From the NCBI GenBank assembly GCA_030949725.1, contig JAUZSE010000023.1, positions 1-64,000 on the forward strand: a stretch of DNA of 64,000 bases, in the 5' to 3' direction. The translations under genes were made by a program, and so were the position numbers. Numbering within the stretch: position 1 is the first letter of the stretch; every line of letters starts with the position of its first letter. Below the pieces are notes generated by a model. The model had not been told where the DNA came from. It saw nothing but the letters and a program-made list of their open reading frames with translations, and searched no databases. Origin of the DNA: Sulfurovum sp. GTDB lineage: Bacteria; Campylobacterota; Campylobacteria; Campylobacterales; Sulfurovaceae. Positions 38,575 to 59,657 of this stretch are shown in pieces.

Positions 38575-38580
38575 TATAAT
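38575..38580 (+). promoter_or_regulatory. Candidate -10 element of the biotin carboxylase gene
   Basis: TATAAT at 38575-38580, 28 bases before the ATG at 38609. AAAGGACAG gives a ribosome site seven bases before the start. No -35 consensus is clear. Confidence 0.5.
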
Positions 38581-38608
38581 ACTGGCATATCTTCAAAAGG
38601 ACAGACTT

Positions 38609-40070
38609 ATGAACAAAAAAATTAAAAAAATTCTTATTGCTAACCGTGGCGAAATAGCACTTCGTATCATTAGGGCATGTAAAGAGCTTGAAATTCAAAG
38701 CGTGGTGGTTCATTCAACTGTAGATACAGCAGGAGTATGGGTTAAACAATCAGATTATGCCATTGAACTTGAAGGACATCCTGTTCAAGTCTATCTCGAT
38801 TATGAAAATATTATAAAATTGGCAAAAGAGCATCGATGTGATGCCATTCATCCAGGATACGGTTTTCTTTCAGAAAGTGCTGATTTTGCAAAAGCTTGTG
38901 ACGATGATAATATTATTTTTATTGGACCAAAAGCAGAAGCACATTGAGCTTTTTGGAGATAAAATTGCTTCTAAAAATGCAATGAGAGACATAGGTGTAC
39001 CAGTCATAGAAGGGACTGAGTCAGCTATCACAGATGTACAAGAAGCAGAAGATATTGCCAAGGATATTGGTCTTCCTGTGATGATTAAAGCAGCCTTTGG
39101 TGGGGGTGGTCGTGGTATGAGAATCGTACGTGAGATAAAAGAGTTTAAAAGTCTTTTTGATGCAGCCGCAGCAGAGTCTCAAAAGTTTTTTGGGAATGCA
39201 GATATGTTTATAGAAAAATTTGTAGAAAACCCTAGACATATAGAAGTACAAATCATCGCAGATAAGTATGGGAACGTTGTGCATTTGGGTGAGAGAGATT
39301 GTTCCATCCAAAGACGACACCAAAAGGTCATAGAAATTTCACCTTCTCCTCTTTTATCTCCTGAGGTGAGAAAAGAGATTTACCGTATTTCCATCAAAGC
39401 TGTCTATCGCTTAGGCTATGAAAATGTTGGTACGATGGAATACCTAGTAGATGAGGCAGACAATATCTTTTTTATAGAGATGAATACACGTGTACAAGTA
39501 GAACATCCTGTCACAGAGATTACCTCTGGGGTCGATATTATCCAACGTATGATACAACTAGCAGAAGGGGACAAACTTCACTTCTTGCAAGAAGAGATTG
39601 CGTTTAGAGGCTATGCTATTGAATTTCGTATCAATGCAGAAGACCCACTGAACAACTTTATGCCATCGTTTGGAACAGTAGGCGAGTACCTTACCCCTGG
39701 AGGACCAGGTGTACGTTTAGATACCACTATCTATAGTGGGTATACCATTCCTCCAAACTATGATTCTATGGTTGGTAAACTCATTGTTTGGGCTCTAGAC
39801 TGGGAAGGTGTGGTCAAAAAAGCAAGACGTGCTTTAGATGAATATAGTATTGAGGGAATTACCACCAATATCATCTTACATAAAGACATTGTCAATGATG
39901 ATGATTTTATAGCAGGAAAATTTAATACTTCGTTTCTTGATGAACGTGTTGATGAGTTTGCCCTGCTGCATGCATTGGCGCCCGCAGGATCAGATAACAA
40001 AGGGGTTAAATCCTTTTTCTCAAAGCTTATGCAAAAAGGTTTAGTTTCAAACAAGGGGGATTTTATTTAA
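38609..40070 (+). CDS. accC: Biotin carboxylase subunit (AccC/PycA type), one-base insertion
   Basis: The ATP-grasp enzyme carboxylates biotin on a carrier protein. N-terminal ILIANRGEIALRIIRACKEL and HPGYGFLSE are in the first frame; GDKIASKNAMRD, the glycine-rich FGGGGRGMR loop, ERDCSIQRRHQKVIE and EMNTRVQVEHPVTE (ATP, biotin and bicarbonate sites) are in the second. The change at about 38940-38944 (PKAEA then IELFGDK) looks like one extra base. Restored length is about 486 residues, longer than the 445-450 of AccC, with a C-terminal extension. In Campylobacterota such subunits serve acetyl-CoA carboxylase, pyruvate carboxylase or 2-oxoglutarate carboxylase; the symbol gives the family, not a proven substrate. 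Isocitrate dehydrogenase follows. Confidence 0.85.
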
Positions 40071-40100
40071 AGTGAAAAATGACACTCAAAAAAAGCACTG

Positions 40101-40126
40101 TAGCGATATCTTACTCTGTATCGCTA
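40101..40126 (+). terminator. Hairpin between biotin carboxylase and isocitrate dehydrogenase genes
   Basis: The arms TAGCGATA (40101-40108) and TATCGCTA (40119-40126) pair fully over eight bases with a ten-base loop. No T-run follows, so this may be a weak terminator or a processing site. It separates the two genes by structure, though they are only 89 bases apart. Confidence 0.4.
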
Positions 40127-40159
40127 TCAAAACAAATAATTAAATTTTAAGGAAAAAAC

Positions 40160-42342
<2,183 letters not shown>

Positions 42343-42358
42343 GGAAAAGATTTATCAA

Positions 42359-42377
42359 AGAGGGAACAGCTCCCTCT
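42359..42377 (+). terminator. Hairpin after icd
   Basis: The arms AGAGGGA (42359-42365) and TCCCTCT (42371-42377) pair over seven bases with a five-base loop, 17 bases after the icd stop. The stem is GC-rich for this region; no T-run follows. Confidence 0.5.
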
Positions 42378-42406
42378 CTGGTCAAGTAATCCATATATTA
42401 AATGCT

Positions 42407-42429
42407 CTGAGAAACCTAAGGTTTTTCAG
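42407..42429 (+). terminator. Second hairpin between icd and sbtA
   Basis: The arms CTGAGAAACC (42407-42416) and GGTTTTTCAG (42420-42429) pair over ten bases with one G-T pair and a three-base loop. It lies 31 bases before the sbtA start. Together with the hairpin at 42359-42377 it may limit readthrough into sbtA or regulate it. Confidence 0.5.
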
Positions 42430-42459
42430 AAGATTTAAATAAAATTAGAGGAGTAATAG

Positions 42460-43398
42460 ATGACTTTAGATCCTGTTGTCATGTTTTTTATAGCTGGTTT
42501 CATCATTAGTTTAATGCGGGTTGATTTTAAACTTCCGTCAGCTATTTATGAATTTTTGAGTATTATGTTGCTTATCACCATAGGGCTAAAAGGAGGGATT
42601 GAACTCTCCAAACAACACGTAGGTGATCTTATTGGAGATGTGGGAATTGTACTTCTAATGGGTGTATTTATTCCCTTGTTGGCGTACCCTATTTTGTATT
42701 TACTGGGTCAATTTAAGCGTGTTGATGCGGCTTCTATTGCTGCACATTACGGTTCAGTGAGTGTAGGAACTTATGCGGTGGGTGTTGCTTTTTTAGAAAG
42801 TCATCATGTCAGCTATGAATCACATATGCCTCTCTACCTAGTGGTACTAGAAATTCCTGCTATTGTTGTAGGTATCGTCTTGGCTAAAGGCATTAGTAAA
42901 GAGACCAATTGGGCTGAAATGGCACAAGAATCTTTTTTGGCAAAAAGTATCGTATTATTGTTTGTAGGATTATTTATCGGTTGGGCGGCGGGTGAGAAGA
43001 TACATCTCTCTCTTGATGCATTCTTTTTTGCTCCATTCAAAGGTATATTGGCACTCTTTTTACTTGAAATGGGAGTGGTTGCGGCCAGTCAAGTAGGATT
43101 GTTGAAAAAGTATGGACTTTTTTTGCTTGGATTTGGTATAGTATTCCCTGTAATAGCCTCGTGTGTGGGCTTAGTATTTGCAGACCTAATGGGACTCTCC
43201 TTAGGCGGATCTTTGTTGCTTATGATTCTTGCAGCCTCTGCCTCTTACATCGCTGTACCTGCAGCGGTGAGGATAGCTTTACCTGAAGCAAATCCTGGGC
43301 TTTCGCTTACCGCATCTTTGGGGATTACATTCCCATTCAACGTCATAGTAGGTGTACCACTCTACTATAAAATAGCAGAAATGTATCTAGGAGCATAA
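42460..43398 (+). CDS. sbtA: Sodium-dependent bicarbonate transporter SbtA
   Basis: The 312-residue membrane protein has about ten helices in two inverted halves and belongs to the SbtA family (old DUF897), known from cyanobacterial carbon-concentrating mechanisms as a high-affinity Na/bicarbonate symporter. Characteristic segments are TIGLKGGIELSK (with the G-L-K-G-G turn), AAHYGSVSVGTYAVG, LEIPAIVVGIVLA and ASASYIAVPAAVRIALPEANPG. A GAGGAG ribosome site precedes the ATG. A small PII-like gene follows after two bases, as in the cyanobacterial sbtA-sbtB arrangement. Next to carboxylating-metabolism genes, it probably supplies bicarbonate for carbon fixation. Confidence 0.88.
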   Translation: MTLDPVVMFFIAGFIISLMRVDFKLPSAIYEFLSIMLLITIGLKGGIELSKQHVGDLIGDVGIVLLMGVFIPLLAYPILYLLGQFKRVDAASIAAHYGSVSVGTYAVGVAFLESHHVSYESHMPLYLVVLEIPAIVVGIVLAKGISKETNWAEMAQESFLAKSIVLLFVGLFIGWAAGEKIHLSLDAFFFAPFKGILALFLLEMGVVAASQVGLLKKYGLFLLGFGIVFPVIASCVGLVFADLMGLSLGGSLLLMILAASASYIAVPAAVRIALPEANPGLSLTASLGITFPFNVIVGVPLYYKIAEMYLGA

Positions 43399-43400
43399 AC

Positions 43401-43700
43401 ATGGAAACTATCACTAAAATCATGATGACTATCATCACAGAACAAAATTTAGAAAGAAGCATCATACATGATTTGGAAGACTTAGGCGTAGATGGCTACA
43501 CTATCATTGAAGCCAGAGGAAAGGGTGACAGTGGTATAAAAAGTGCCACATGGATGAATGATACCAATATCCAAATAGAACTCATTGTAGATGATGCTTT
43601 GGCAAGTAAAATTTATAACTACATCTCAGATACAAAGAAGTATGATAACTATAGTATGATGGTGTATCTTTCAGAAGTAAAGGTACTTAAAAGACACTAA
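43401..43700 (+). CDS. sbtB: SbtB-like PII family regulator
   Basis: The 99-residue protein has the beta-alpha-beta ferredoxin-like fold of PII proteins: a first strand (KIMMTIITEQN), helix (LERSIIHDLEDLG), the YTIIEARGKGDSG segment leading into the T-loop region and a final strand (MVYLSEVKVL). It is separated from sbtA by two bases, and in cyanobacteria SbtB binds adenine nucleotides and gates SbtA. The T-loop is short, as in SbtB rather than GlnB. No C-terminal CxxC redox pair is present, in contrast to some SbtB proteins. Identity rests on size, fold pattern and context. Confidence 0.75.
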   Translation: METITKIMMTIITEQNLERSIIHDLEDLGVDGYTIIEARGKGDSGIKSATWMNDTNIQIELIVDDALASKIYNYISDTKKYDNYSMMVYLSEVKVLKRH

Positions 43701-43721
43701 GAAGAAGAGAAAAGAAGGTGC

Positions 43722-44006
43722 TTACGCCTCTTCTTTAGTAGCTTCTTGTGCTACTACGCGTTCTGATTTAGTCTCTTCTGAGACTTTCTTAACAACCACA
43801 GTCCAGTCTACCTCATTGAACTTCAATGAGTTCATTAAGTCATGTCCTGTTGCTCTGATTACATCAGCAGATTTCTGAATAGAAGAAAAATCTCCTACTT
43901 CAAACATGAAAATACCTACTTCATCTACCTTAAGTCCTTGCTCAATAAGCTCAACCATTCTGTCATAAAAATCATCATGTAAATGTCTTAAATCATACCT
44001 TTTCAT
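43722..44006 (-). CDS. Small NuoE-like subunit after nuoD, Campylobacterota type
   Basis: The 94-residue protein begins [17 protein letters not shown] and has no cysteines, so it cannot carry the [2Fe-2S] cluster of a true NuoE. A small protein at this place, after nuoD, is typical of Campylobacterota nuo operons, where nuoE and nuoF proper are absent. The second half is basic/acidic and may be flexible. Its ATG overlaps the nuoD stop by one base. In this window the operon stops here: nuoG lies 7.5 kb away. Confidence 0.75.
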   Translation of the reverse strand: MKRYDLRHLHDDFYDRMVELIEQGLKVDEVGIFMFEVGDFSSIQKSADVIRATGHDLMNSLKFNEVDWTVVVKKVSEETKSERVVAQEATKEEA

Positions 44007-45235
44007 TATCTATCCACCTCTCCAAATACAATGTTCGTAGTACCAATAATGGTTACAACATCTGCCAAGTATACGCCTACAAGAAGCTTTTGTAAAAGTC
44101 CTGTATGGAAGAAGCTCGGCGCTCTACATTTAAGTCTATAGGCATAAGGTTCACCCTCTGATTTAATATAGAACCCAAGTTCACCTTTTGGTGACTCTGT
44201 TGCTACATACACTTCACCTTTTGGCGGTCTCATACCTTGAGTTACAAGCACAAAATGCTGCATCAAAGCATAATTTTGTGTCATAATCTCTTCTTTAGGT
44301 GCTGAGATATACTGAGGAGAGTGTGCCATCAATTGTGGCTTCGTCTCTTTATAAAGAGGGATAAGCTGTCTAATCATTCTTGTGGACTGCTTCATCTCTT
44401 CCATATACATTCTGAAACGACCATAAGAGTCACATCTATCAGAAGTAGGAATATCAAAATCAAGTTCACCATACAGTTCATACGGCTCCTCTTTTCTGAT
44501 ATCCCATTTGACATTAGAACCTCTAAGCATGACACCTGAACATCCCCAAGAAAGTGCATCTTCAGCGGAGATAACCCCTACATCTTCCAAACGCATCTTC
44601 CAAATACGGTTTTCGTTAAGTAATGCACCATAAGTATGTTCTACCTCATGGTCAATCTTATCACAGAAGATAGCTGCATTTTCTAACCATCCAGCAGGCA
44701 AGTCAAGTGGCACACCACCGATACGTACAGCTGAATGCGTCAATCTAGCACCACAATAATCTTCCATAAGATCCATAGCAAACTCACGTTCACGGAAGGC
44801 ATAAAGGAAAACGGACATCGCTCCAACATCTAGTGCATGGGTAGCCACAAAAAAGAGGTGAGAGATGATACGGTTAAGCTCTAACAACATCGTACGAATA
44901 GCTTGAGCACGTCTTGGTGCTTCTATATCTAGTAACTTTTCCACAGCCAATGCATAGGCATAGTTGTTTGAAGTAGACGCGATATAGTCAAGTCTATCAG
45001 TGGTTGGCAAAAACTCATTATAAGTCATGTTTTCAGCCATCTTTTCAATGCCACGATGAAGATACCCGATATCTGGATATGCCTTCATAACCTGCTCACC
45101 ATCTAACTCTAGTACAAGTCTTAACTGACCATGTGCTGAGGGGTGCTGAGGGCCGAAGTTGATAACCATCCTATTGTCATCACGCTCAAAATTGAGGTTT
45201 TCAAAAAATGGCGTTAATTTATTGGATACTTGCAT
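44006..45235 (-). CDS. nuoD: NADH-quinone oxidoreductase subunit D
   Basis: The 409-residue subunit of the quinone-reducing module has the [22 protein letters not shown] start region, [35 protein letters not shown] and the C-terminal [20 protein letters not shown]. The histidine and tyrosine that bind quinone are in the usual places (HPSAHG and an upstream tyrosine). It follows nuoC by 8 bases and is intact. Confidence 0.97.
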   Translation of the reverse strand: MQVSNKLTPFFENLNFERDDNRMVINFGPQHPSAHGQLRLVLELDGEQVMKAYPDIGYLHRGIEKMAENMTYNEFLPTTDRLDYIASTSNNYAYALAVEKLLDIEAPRRAQAIRTMLLELNRIISHLFFVATHALDVGAMSVFLYAFREREFAMDLMEDYCGARLTHSAVRIGGVPLDLPAGWLENAAIFCDKIDHEVEHTYGALLNENRIWKMRLEDVGVISAEDALSWGCSGVMLRGSNVKWDIRKEEPYELYGELDFDIPTSDRCDSYGRFRMYMEEMKQSTRMIRQLIPLYKETKPQLMAHSPQYISAPKEEIMTQNYALMQHFVLVTQGMRPPKGEVYVATESPKGELGFYIKSEGEPYAYRLKCRAPSFFHTGLLQKLLVGVYLADVVTIIGTTNIVFGEVDR

Positions 45236-45243
45236 ACTTTCCC

Positions 45244-46026
45244 CTATCTTCTTTCATCTAATTGTATAGATGTTTTTTTGTTATAGTTAACCAACGCTGT
45301 TTCACTGTATTCTACTGGTACTTCTTCATTTTCATTGTATTCCGCTGCAAAAGGTACTTCATACCCAATACGTGAGAAACGTTTTGTATCTTTTATATCT
45401 ATCTTCCCTGGATCTCTATTTTCAGGGCCTATGATATCTCTATATTCTTTACCAAAGATTTTATCTACTTCATACCATGATGCAAACTCATCTCCATGTA
45501 AAGGATAGGTTTTAAGCAAAGGATGCCCTTCCCAGTCATCTGGCATAAGTATACGTTTGAGGAATGGATGATTGTTTACTTTGATACCAAACATGTCAAA
45601 CATTTCACGCTCTGCAAAGTTTGCAGACTTATAAAGTGGTTCTATACTTTCTATGGCAGCACCATTTGCCAAACGACATACCACTCTTATTCTTTTGGCT
45701 ACTGTTATATTTAACAACTGCCAAAAAAGTTCAAATTCATTGTCTTTTGCCAGATAATCAACTGCTGACTGCTCAGAACACTGTGTATATCCACATGTCT
45801 CTTTCAGCATCTTCATCACTTTAAAGTTGTCTTCAGGAGCGATATGAATAACCAGTTGTCCTATCTCGATATAACTCTCTTTTACATTTGCACCCATAGT
45901 TTTCATTACATCAGCAAAATGAGAACCCTCTTCTACTTTTGACCTAGGTACAGAAGGAACGACATGAAATCTATCTGTATAGTAGGCTTTTTTCTGAACG
46001 TTATCTTTTGGTACATATTTACGCAT
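45244..46026 (-). CDS. nuoC: NADH-quinone oxidoreductase subunit C
   Basis: The 260-residue protein matches the 30-kDa subunit, with [26 protein letters not shown] near residues 150-176 and an N-terminal extension of about 40 residues rich in charged amino acids. It is not fused to nuoD. Its start overlaps the nuoB stop by one base. A C-terminal tail beyond the conserved domain (after [15 protein letters not shown]) is longer than in most bacteria. Confidence 0.94.
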   Translation of the reverse strand: MRKYVPKDNVQKKAYYTDRFHVVPSVPRSKVEEGSHFADVMKTMGANVKESYIEIGQLVIHIAPEDNFKVMKMLKETCGYTQCSEQSAVDYLAKDNEFELFWQLLNITVAKRIRVVCRLANGAAIESIEPLYKSANFAEREMFDMFGIKVNNHPFLKRILMPDDWEGHPLLKTYPLHGDEFASWYEVDKIFGKEYRDIIGPENRDPGKIDIKDTKRFSRIGYEVPFAAEYNENEEVPVEYSETALVNYNKKTSIQLDERR

Positions 46027-46568
46027 TAGATTAACCTCGCTTTTCTACCTGTTTGTGTGGTCAAGTCTTGTTTTGTATTATTCTTCATATCCGCAGACTC
46101 TCTACGTATCTTCTTTTGTAGCATCATCATCGCGTACTGAAGTGTCTCAGGTCTAGGCGCACATCCTGGAAGATAGATATCCACAGGAATGATACGATCC
46201 ACACCTTGAACCGTTGCATACGTGTTAAACATACCACCAGTGTTTGCACAAGATCCCATAGAAATAACCCATTTAGGCTCTGTCATTTGGTCATACAAAC
46301 GTCTTGCAAACTCAGCGTGTTTCTTAGACAGCGTTCCTGCAAGTATCATCACATCTGCTTGTCTAGGACTTGCTCTAAAGATCGTCCCCATTCTATCGAA
46401 GTCATACCGTGATGCACCCGATGCCATCATCTCAATCGCACAACATGCCAGTCCATAGGTAAGTGGCTAAAGTGAGTTTGAACGTCCCCAATTTACGAGT
46501 TTATCTACCGAAGTCAATGCTATCGGTAAACCAGCAGAACTGGTATAATTTACTTGATGTTGTGCCAT
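46026..46568 (-). CDS. nuoB: NADH-quinone oxidoreductase subunit B, in-frame TAG at codon 34
   Basis: The frame starts at ATG 46568 inside the end of nuoA (19-base overlap) and would give 180 codons, the normal size. It carries the four cluster N2 cysteine ligands: the CC pair in [12 protein letters not shown], one in [10 protein letters not shown] and one in LPGCAPRPE. Codon 34, at 46467-46469 (plus strand cta), reads TAG in NSL*PLTYGL where the family has tryptophan (SNSLWPLTYGL), one base away from TGG. An ATG inside the conserved EMMASGA segment (46430) would leave out the N2 cysteine pair and cannot be the true start. A sequence error or a real knockout are the options. Confidence 0.88.
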
Positions 46569-46939
46569 TCAAGTGCTCCTTTCTTCCATGCATATACGAA
46601 TCCAATCGTAAGCAATAATATAAATAGTAACATTTCTACAAATCCAAACCAACCTAGCAATCTAAAGTCAATCGCCCATGGGAACATAAAGATAATCTCT
46701 ACATCAAACAAAATAAATAACAGTGCTATCAAGTAGAACTGTGCTGAAATTGTGTTGGGTTGTTTTGTGACCTCTGGTCCACACTCATAAATACTAAGCT
46801 TTAGTTTTTCAGTGTCAAGTCGTGCAAATTTTCGTGATACAAACCGCGCAGCCCATAGTGTTGCGGGGAACGCCACAGCCGTTAATGCGAACAAAACAAA
46901 TACACCAAAATATGGGTGTTCTGTAATTACATGAGTCAT
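46550..46939 (-). CDS. nuoA: NADH-quinone oxidoreductase subunit A
   Basis: The 129-residue subunit has three membrane helices and the conserved YECGPE loop between the first and second, followed by FDVEIIFMFPWA. It is the first gene of the short nuoABCD group. AAGGG precedes the start. The 174 bases to the divergent rhodanese gene must hold its promoter; TATATA and TATTAT stretches are present but none is clear enough to name. Confidence 0.95.
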   Translation of the reverse strand: MTHVITEHPYFGVFVLFALTAVAFPATLWAARFVSRKFARLDTEKLKLSIYECGPEVTKQPNTISAQFYLIALLFILFDVEIIFMFPWAIDFRLLGWFGFVEMLLFILLLTIGFVYAWKKGALEWHNIK

Positions 46940-47141
46940 ATTAATCCCTTATCTTTATTCTTTTTGAAAATTTTTCTCGTATTACCTATATATAATTCTC
47001 AGAATATTCATTTAATAATAGCGGAAAAATAGTTAAAATACTTTTGGTTTTTCTATGCTTGTGTGATTAGTATTTATGTTGTAACTATGTGAAACAAAGG
47101 AAAAGGGGTTACAATGTCAAAAACTATTAAAAGTGATATAA

Positions 47142-47549
47142 ATGTTAAAAGAATATACCAATGTACTTTACTGGATTGCCATGGCTGCTATGCTCGTTTG
47201 GTTTGCCTACTCTAAAGGATGGATATTTTCCAACTTTAGCTCCATCAATGCCAAACACGCCATGCACTTACTGCAAAATGATGACAATCTCACAGTCCTA
47301 GATGTCCGAACCATAGAAGAATATAAAGAAGGTCATCTACGTGATGCCACACTCATCCCCGTTCAAGCCTTATCTCAAAACCTAGGCATGCTCAAGCAAG
47401 ACAAGAACAAAAAGATACTTGTCTACTGCGCAACAGGAAACCGTTCTGTTACAGCCTCACGCATCTTAAAAGAAAATGGCTTCACTCCTATCAATATCAA
47501 AGGTGGAATTTATAATTTGAAACATGCAGGGGTAGAAATCATAAAGTAG
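47142..47549 (+). CDS. Membrane-anchored rhodanese-domain protein
   Basis: The 135-residue protein has an N-terminal membrane helix (residues about 8-29) and a single rhodanese domain (about 38-133) with the active-site loop CATGNRS (Cys about 95), the LDVRTIEEYKEGHL signature and IKGGIYNLKHAG. It would face the periplasm or cytoplasm as a sulfur-transfer or sulfide-related enzyme. A strong ribosome site (GGAAAAGGGG) precedes an ATG at 47114 that is in another frame, whereas the ATG at 47142 has a weak one; either a one-base lesion lies between them or 47114 opens a small leader of about 30 codons. Confidence 0.85.
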   Translation: MLKEYTNVLYWIAMAAMLVWFAYSKGWIFSNFSSINAKHAMHLLQNDDNLTVLDVRTIEEYKEGHLRDATLIPVQALSQNLGMLKQDKNKKILVYCATGNRSVTASRILKENGFTPINIKGGIYNLKHAGVEIIK

Positions 47550-47632
47550 CTAACCCCTCATTACTTACATTACAAGGAAACTTAGTCAAGAGATACTTCA
47601 AATAGTGATTTTGAAAATAGGTAAGTGACTAC

Positions 47633-47653
47633 ACCCATCATTTAAAGATGGGT
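47633..47653 (-). terminator. Hairpin after fusA
   Basis: ACCCATC (47633-47639) and GATGGGT (47647-47653) pair over seven bases with a seven-base loop, 17 bases after the fusA stop and at the end of the rpsL-rpsG-fusA run. No T-run follows on the minus strand. Confidence 0.5.
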
Positions 47654-47669
47654 ATAAATCAAAGAAATA

Positions 47670-49760
47670 TTAACTATTTCTTTTTTCGATAATTTCTTTT
47701 GCTACATTTTGTGGAACTTCTTCATAATGATCAAATTCCATCGCATATGTCGCACGACCTTGAGACATAGAACGTAAGTCTGTTGAGTATCCGAACATTT
47801 CTGAAAGTGGAACAAACGCATCAACGATCTTAGATCCTGCTCTTTCATCCATACCTGATACCTGACCACGTCTTTTAGCGATATCACCAATAACGTCACC
47901 CATGTAATCTTCAGGAGTTTCAACTTCTACTTTCATCATAGGCTCTAAGATAATAGGGTTTGCTTTTCTACAACCCTCTCTTAGACCCATAGATGCTGCT
48001 AGTTTAAATGCCATTTCAGATGAATCGACATCATGGTAAGAACCATCATAAACAGTTACTTTTAAATCTTCTACAGGATACCCTGCTTGGATTCCTCTAG
48101 CCATAGCTTCTTGAATACCTTTATCAATAGGTTTGATAAATTCTTTTGGAATTACCCCACCTTTAACTGCATCCACAAACTCATAACCAAAGCCTGGTTC
48201 TTGTGGCTCAATTTTGAGATATACATGTCCAAATTGTCCACGTCCACCTGATTGTTTAGCATATTTGTACTCTTGATTTACAGCATCTTTAATCGTTTCA
48301 CGGTAAGACACTTGTGGTGCACCTACGTCCGCTTCTACATTAAATTCTCTTTTCATTCTATCTACAAGAATCTCAAGGTGAAGTTCACCCATTCCTGAAA
48401 TAATAGTTTGTCCAGTCTCTTCATCTGAAGAAACACGGAAAGAAGGATCTTCTGCAGCAAGTTTAGAAAGGGCAACACCCATTTTTTCTTGATCTGCTTT
48501 TGTTTTAGGTTCAACCGCAACAGAGATAACTGGATCTGGGAAATCCATTCTCTCCAACACTACTTTATCAGAAGCATCACACAGAGTATCACCTGTTGTT
48601 GTGTTCTTAAGACCCACAACAGCACCGATTTCACCTGCATATATTTCAGCTACTTCTTCACGCTTAATCGCATGCATTTTCATGATACGACCGATACGCT
48701 CTTTTTTATCTTTTGTTGAGTTATGCACATAAGACCCTGATTTTAAAGAACCACGGTATACACGGATAAATGTCAATTGTCCTACAAAAGGATCCGTCAT
48801 AATCTTAAATGCCAATGATGCAAATGCACCATCATCAGAGGAAGGAACGATAATTTCTTTCTCTTCATCATCCATCATTGTACCTTTGATATCAGCACAT
48901 TCTAGTGGTGATGGAAGGTAAGCAACAACAGCGTCAAGTAAAGTCTGAACACCTTTGTTTTTAAAGGCAGAACCCACAGTCATTGGAACAATTTGCATAC
49001 CGATAGTGGCTGCTTTAATCCCAGCAATAATTTCATCCTCAGTAAGCTCTTCGCCTTCTAAGAATTTTTCCATAAGTTCGTCATTGCCTTCAGCCTCAGA
49101 AATCTTTTCAATCAAGTTTTCACGGTACTCATCGGCCAGTTCTTGCATGTCTTCAGAAATCTCTTCTACATGGTAGTTAGAACCCATTTCAGCATCTTTA
49201 TCCCAAACGATTGCTTTCATTTTTACAAGGTCAACAACACCTTGAAAATCTTCCTCAGCACCAATTGGTAATTGAATTGGTACAGGGTTACCTTTGAGTT
49301 TCTCTTTAATCTGTCTTTCAACGGAATAAAAATCAGAACCAACTCTATCATATTTATTTACAAATACAATCGAAGGTACACCATAACGGTTTCTTTGTCT
49401 CCATACAGTCTCAGATTGTGGTTGAACCCCACCCACTGCACAAAATACAGATACTGCACCATCAAGCACTCTCATAGAACGTTCAACTTCAATAGTAAAG
49501 TCAACGTGTCCTGGAGTATCTATGATGTTGATTTGTTTTTTGTTCCACTCACAAGTAGTGGCAGCAGAAGTAATGGTGATACCTCTTTCTTGCTCTTGCT
49601 CCATCCAGTCCATAGTGGCAGCACCATCGTGAACTTCACCGATTTTATGCTCAACACCTGTATAGAAAAGAATTCTTTCAGTTGTGGTTGTTTTACCTGC
49701 ATCAATATGTGCAGCAATACCGATATTTCTTACGTCGTTAAGCTTGTGCGTTCTTGCCAT
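47670..49760 (-). CDS. fusA: Translation elongation factor G
   Basis: The 696-residue GTPase moves tRNAs and mRNA on the ribosome. The GTP motifs are AHIDAGKT (residues 17-24), DTPGH and NKYD, followed by domains II-V with the typical [20 protein letters not shown] and [14 protein letters not shown] segments. It is the last gene of the str run, 12 bases after rpsG. No lesion is seen. A second fusA-like copy is not in this window. Confidence 0.98.
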   Translation of the reverse strand: MARTHKLNDVRNIGIAAHIDAGKTTTTERILFYTGVEHKIGEVHDGAATMDWMEQEQERGITITSAATTCEWNKKQINIIDTPGHVDFTIEVERSMRVLDGAVSVFCAVGGVQPQSETVWRQRNRYGVPSIVFVNKYDRVGSDFYSVERQIKEKLKGNPVPIQLPIGAEEDFQGVVDLVKMKAIVWDKDAEMGSNYHVEEISEDMQELADEYRENLIEKISEAEGNDELMEKFLEGEELTEDEIIAGIKAATIGMQIVPMTVGSAFKNKGVQTLLDAVVAYLPSPLECADIKGTMMDDEEKEIIVPSSDDGAFASLAFKIMTDPFVGQLTFIRVYRGSLKSGSYVHNSTKDKKERIGRIMKMHAIKREEVAEIYAGEIGAVVGLKNTTTGDTLCDASDKVVLERMDFPDPVISVAVEPKTKADQEKMGVALSKLAAEDPSFRVSSDEETGQTIISGMGELHLEILVDRMKREFNVEADVGAPQVSYRETIKDAVNQEYKYAKQSGGRGQFGHVYLKIEPQEPGFGYEFVDAVKGGVIPKEFIKPIDKGIQEAMARGIQAGYPVEDLKVTVYDGSYHDVDSSEMAFKLAASMGLREGCRKANPIILEPMMKVEVETPEDYMGDVIGDIAKRRGQVSGMDERAGSKIVDAFVPLSEMFGYSTDLRSMSQGRATYAMEFDHYEEVPQNVAKEIIEKRNS

Positions 49761-49772
49761 AACTTTACTTCC

Positions 49773-50264
<492 letters not shown>

Positions 50265-50324
50265 TTACTCAAGTCTTGTTCCCTAAGGTAAATCGATACA
50301 CGATTTTTAACAACACCTGTTCGA

Positions 50325-50340
50325 AGTCTGTTCCCAGACT
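50325..50340 (-). other. Small hairpin between rpsL and rpsG
   Basis: AGTCTG (50325-50330) and CAGACT (50335-50340) pair around a four-base loop. It has no T-run on the minus strand. A similar place in other bacteria carries the S7 autoregulation site, but nothing here proves that role. Confidence 0.35.
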
Positions 50341-50361
50341 AAACTTTTATTTTTTTGCTGA

Positions 50362-50736
50362 CTATTTTTTTGGTTTTTTAGTACCGTATTTAGATCTTGC
50401 AACTGTTCTACCTTGAACACCTGAAGCATCCAATGCACCACGAACAATATGATATTTAACACCAGGTAAATCTTTAATTCTACCTCCACGTACAAGTACG
50501 ATTGAGTGTTCTTGAAGGTTGTGACCCTCTCCACCGATATATGAAATTACTTCAAATCCAGAAGTCAATCTTACTTTAGCAACTTTTCTAAGTGCTGAGT
50601 TAGGTTTCTTTGGAGTTGTTGTATATACTCTAGTACACACACCTCTTCTTTGAGGACATTTTACAAGCGCAGGTGATTTTGATTTTTTCACTTGCTTTTT
50701 ACGTTCTTTACGAATCAATTGGTTAATTGTAGGCAA
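50362..50736 (-). CDS. rpsL: 30S ribosomal protein S12
   Basis: S12 is the decoding-centre protein targeted by streptomycin. I choose TTG at 50736-50734 as start: it gives [15 protein letters not shown], the universal S12 N-terminus, 124 residues, and AAGGA lies six bases upstream. An in-frame ATG at 50766 would add ten residues not found in the family. Segments [19 protein letters not shown] (K43-type lysine region) and [22 protein letters not shown] are normal, with no resistance-type change visible at the first (K in PKKPNSA). Confidence 0.95.
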   Translation of the reverse strand: MPTINQLIRKERKKQVKKSKSPALVKCPQRRGVCTRVYTTTPKKPNSALRKVAKVRLTSGFEVISYIGGEGHNLQEHSIVLVRGGRIKDLPGVKYHIVRGALDASGVQGRTVARSKYGTKKPKK

Positions 50737-50877
50737 ATCGTTTCCTTTCTTTAGTACCATCTTCATGGGTTAGTTTGAATTGAGATCAATGTCTCTTGAA
50801 TCTGGGTTCTTACACCACATAAAAATAGTCATAAACTACTTTTATCTAGCCTAAATCACGTAGATTTTTGGAGGCAT

Positions 50878-50883
50878 ATTATA
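50878..50883 (-). promoter_or_regulatory. Candidate -10 element of the rpsL-rpsG-fusA unit
   Basis: On the minus strand CGATATAATATG contains a perfect TATAAT. It lies 142 bases before the rpsL start, in the 238-base gap after rpoC. Confidence 0.45.
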
Positions 50884-50937
50884 TCGAAATATTCTTTGGT
50901 TTTTCTTGTAGATTAAAGAGGTGATTGATTTTTGTAG

Positions 50938-50959
50938 GTCGGGGTGTCCTCACCCCGAC
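50938..50959 (-). repeat. GC-rich perfect palindrome downstream of rpoC
   Basis: The arms GTCGGGGTG (50938-50946) and CACCCCGAC (50951-50959) pair perfectly over nine bases with a TCCT loop, in otherwise AT-rich DNA, 15 bases after the rpoC stop. It can terminate rpoBC transcription, though no T-run follows, or be a member of a dispersed REP-like family. Confidence 0.6.
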
Positions 50960-50974
50960 GTGATATAGTATAAA

Positions 50975-59657
<8,683 letters not shown>

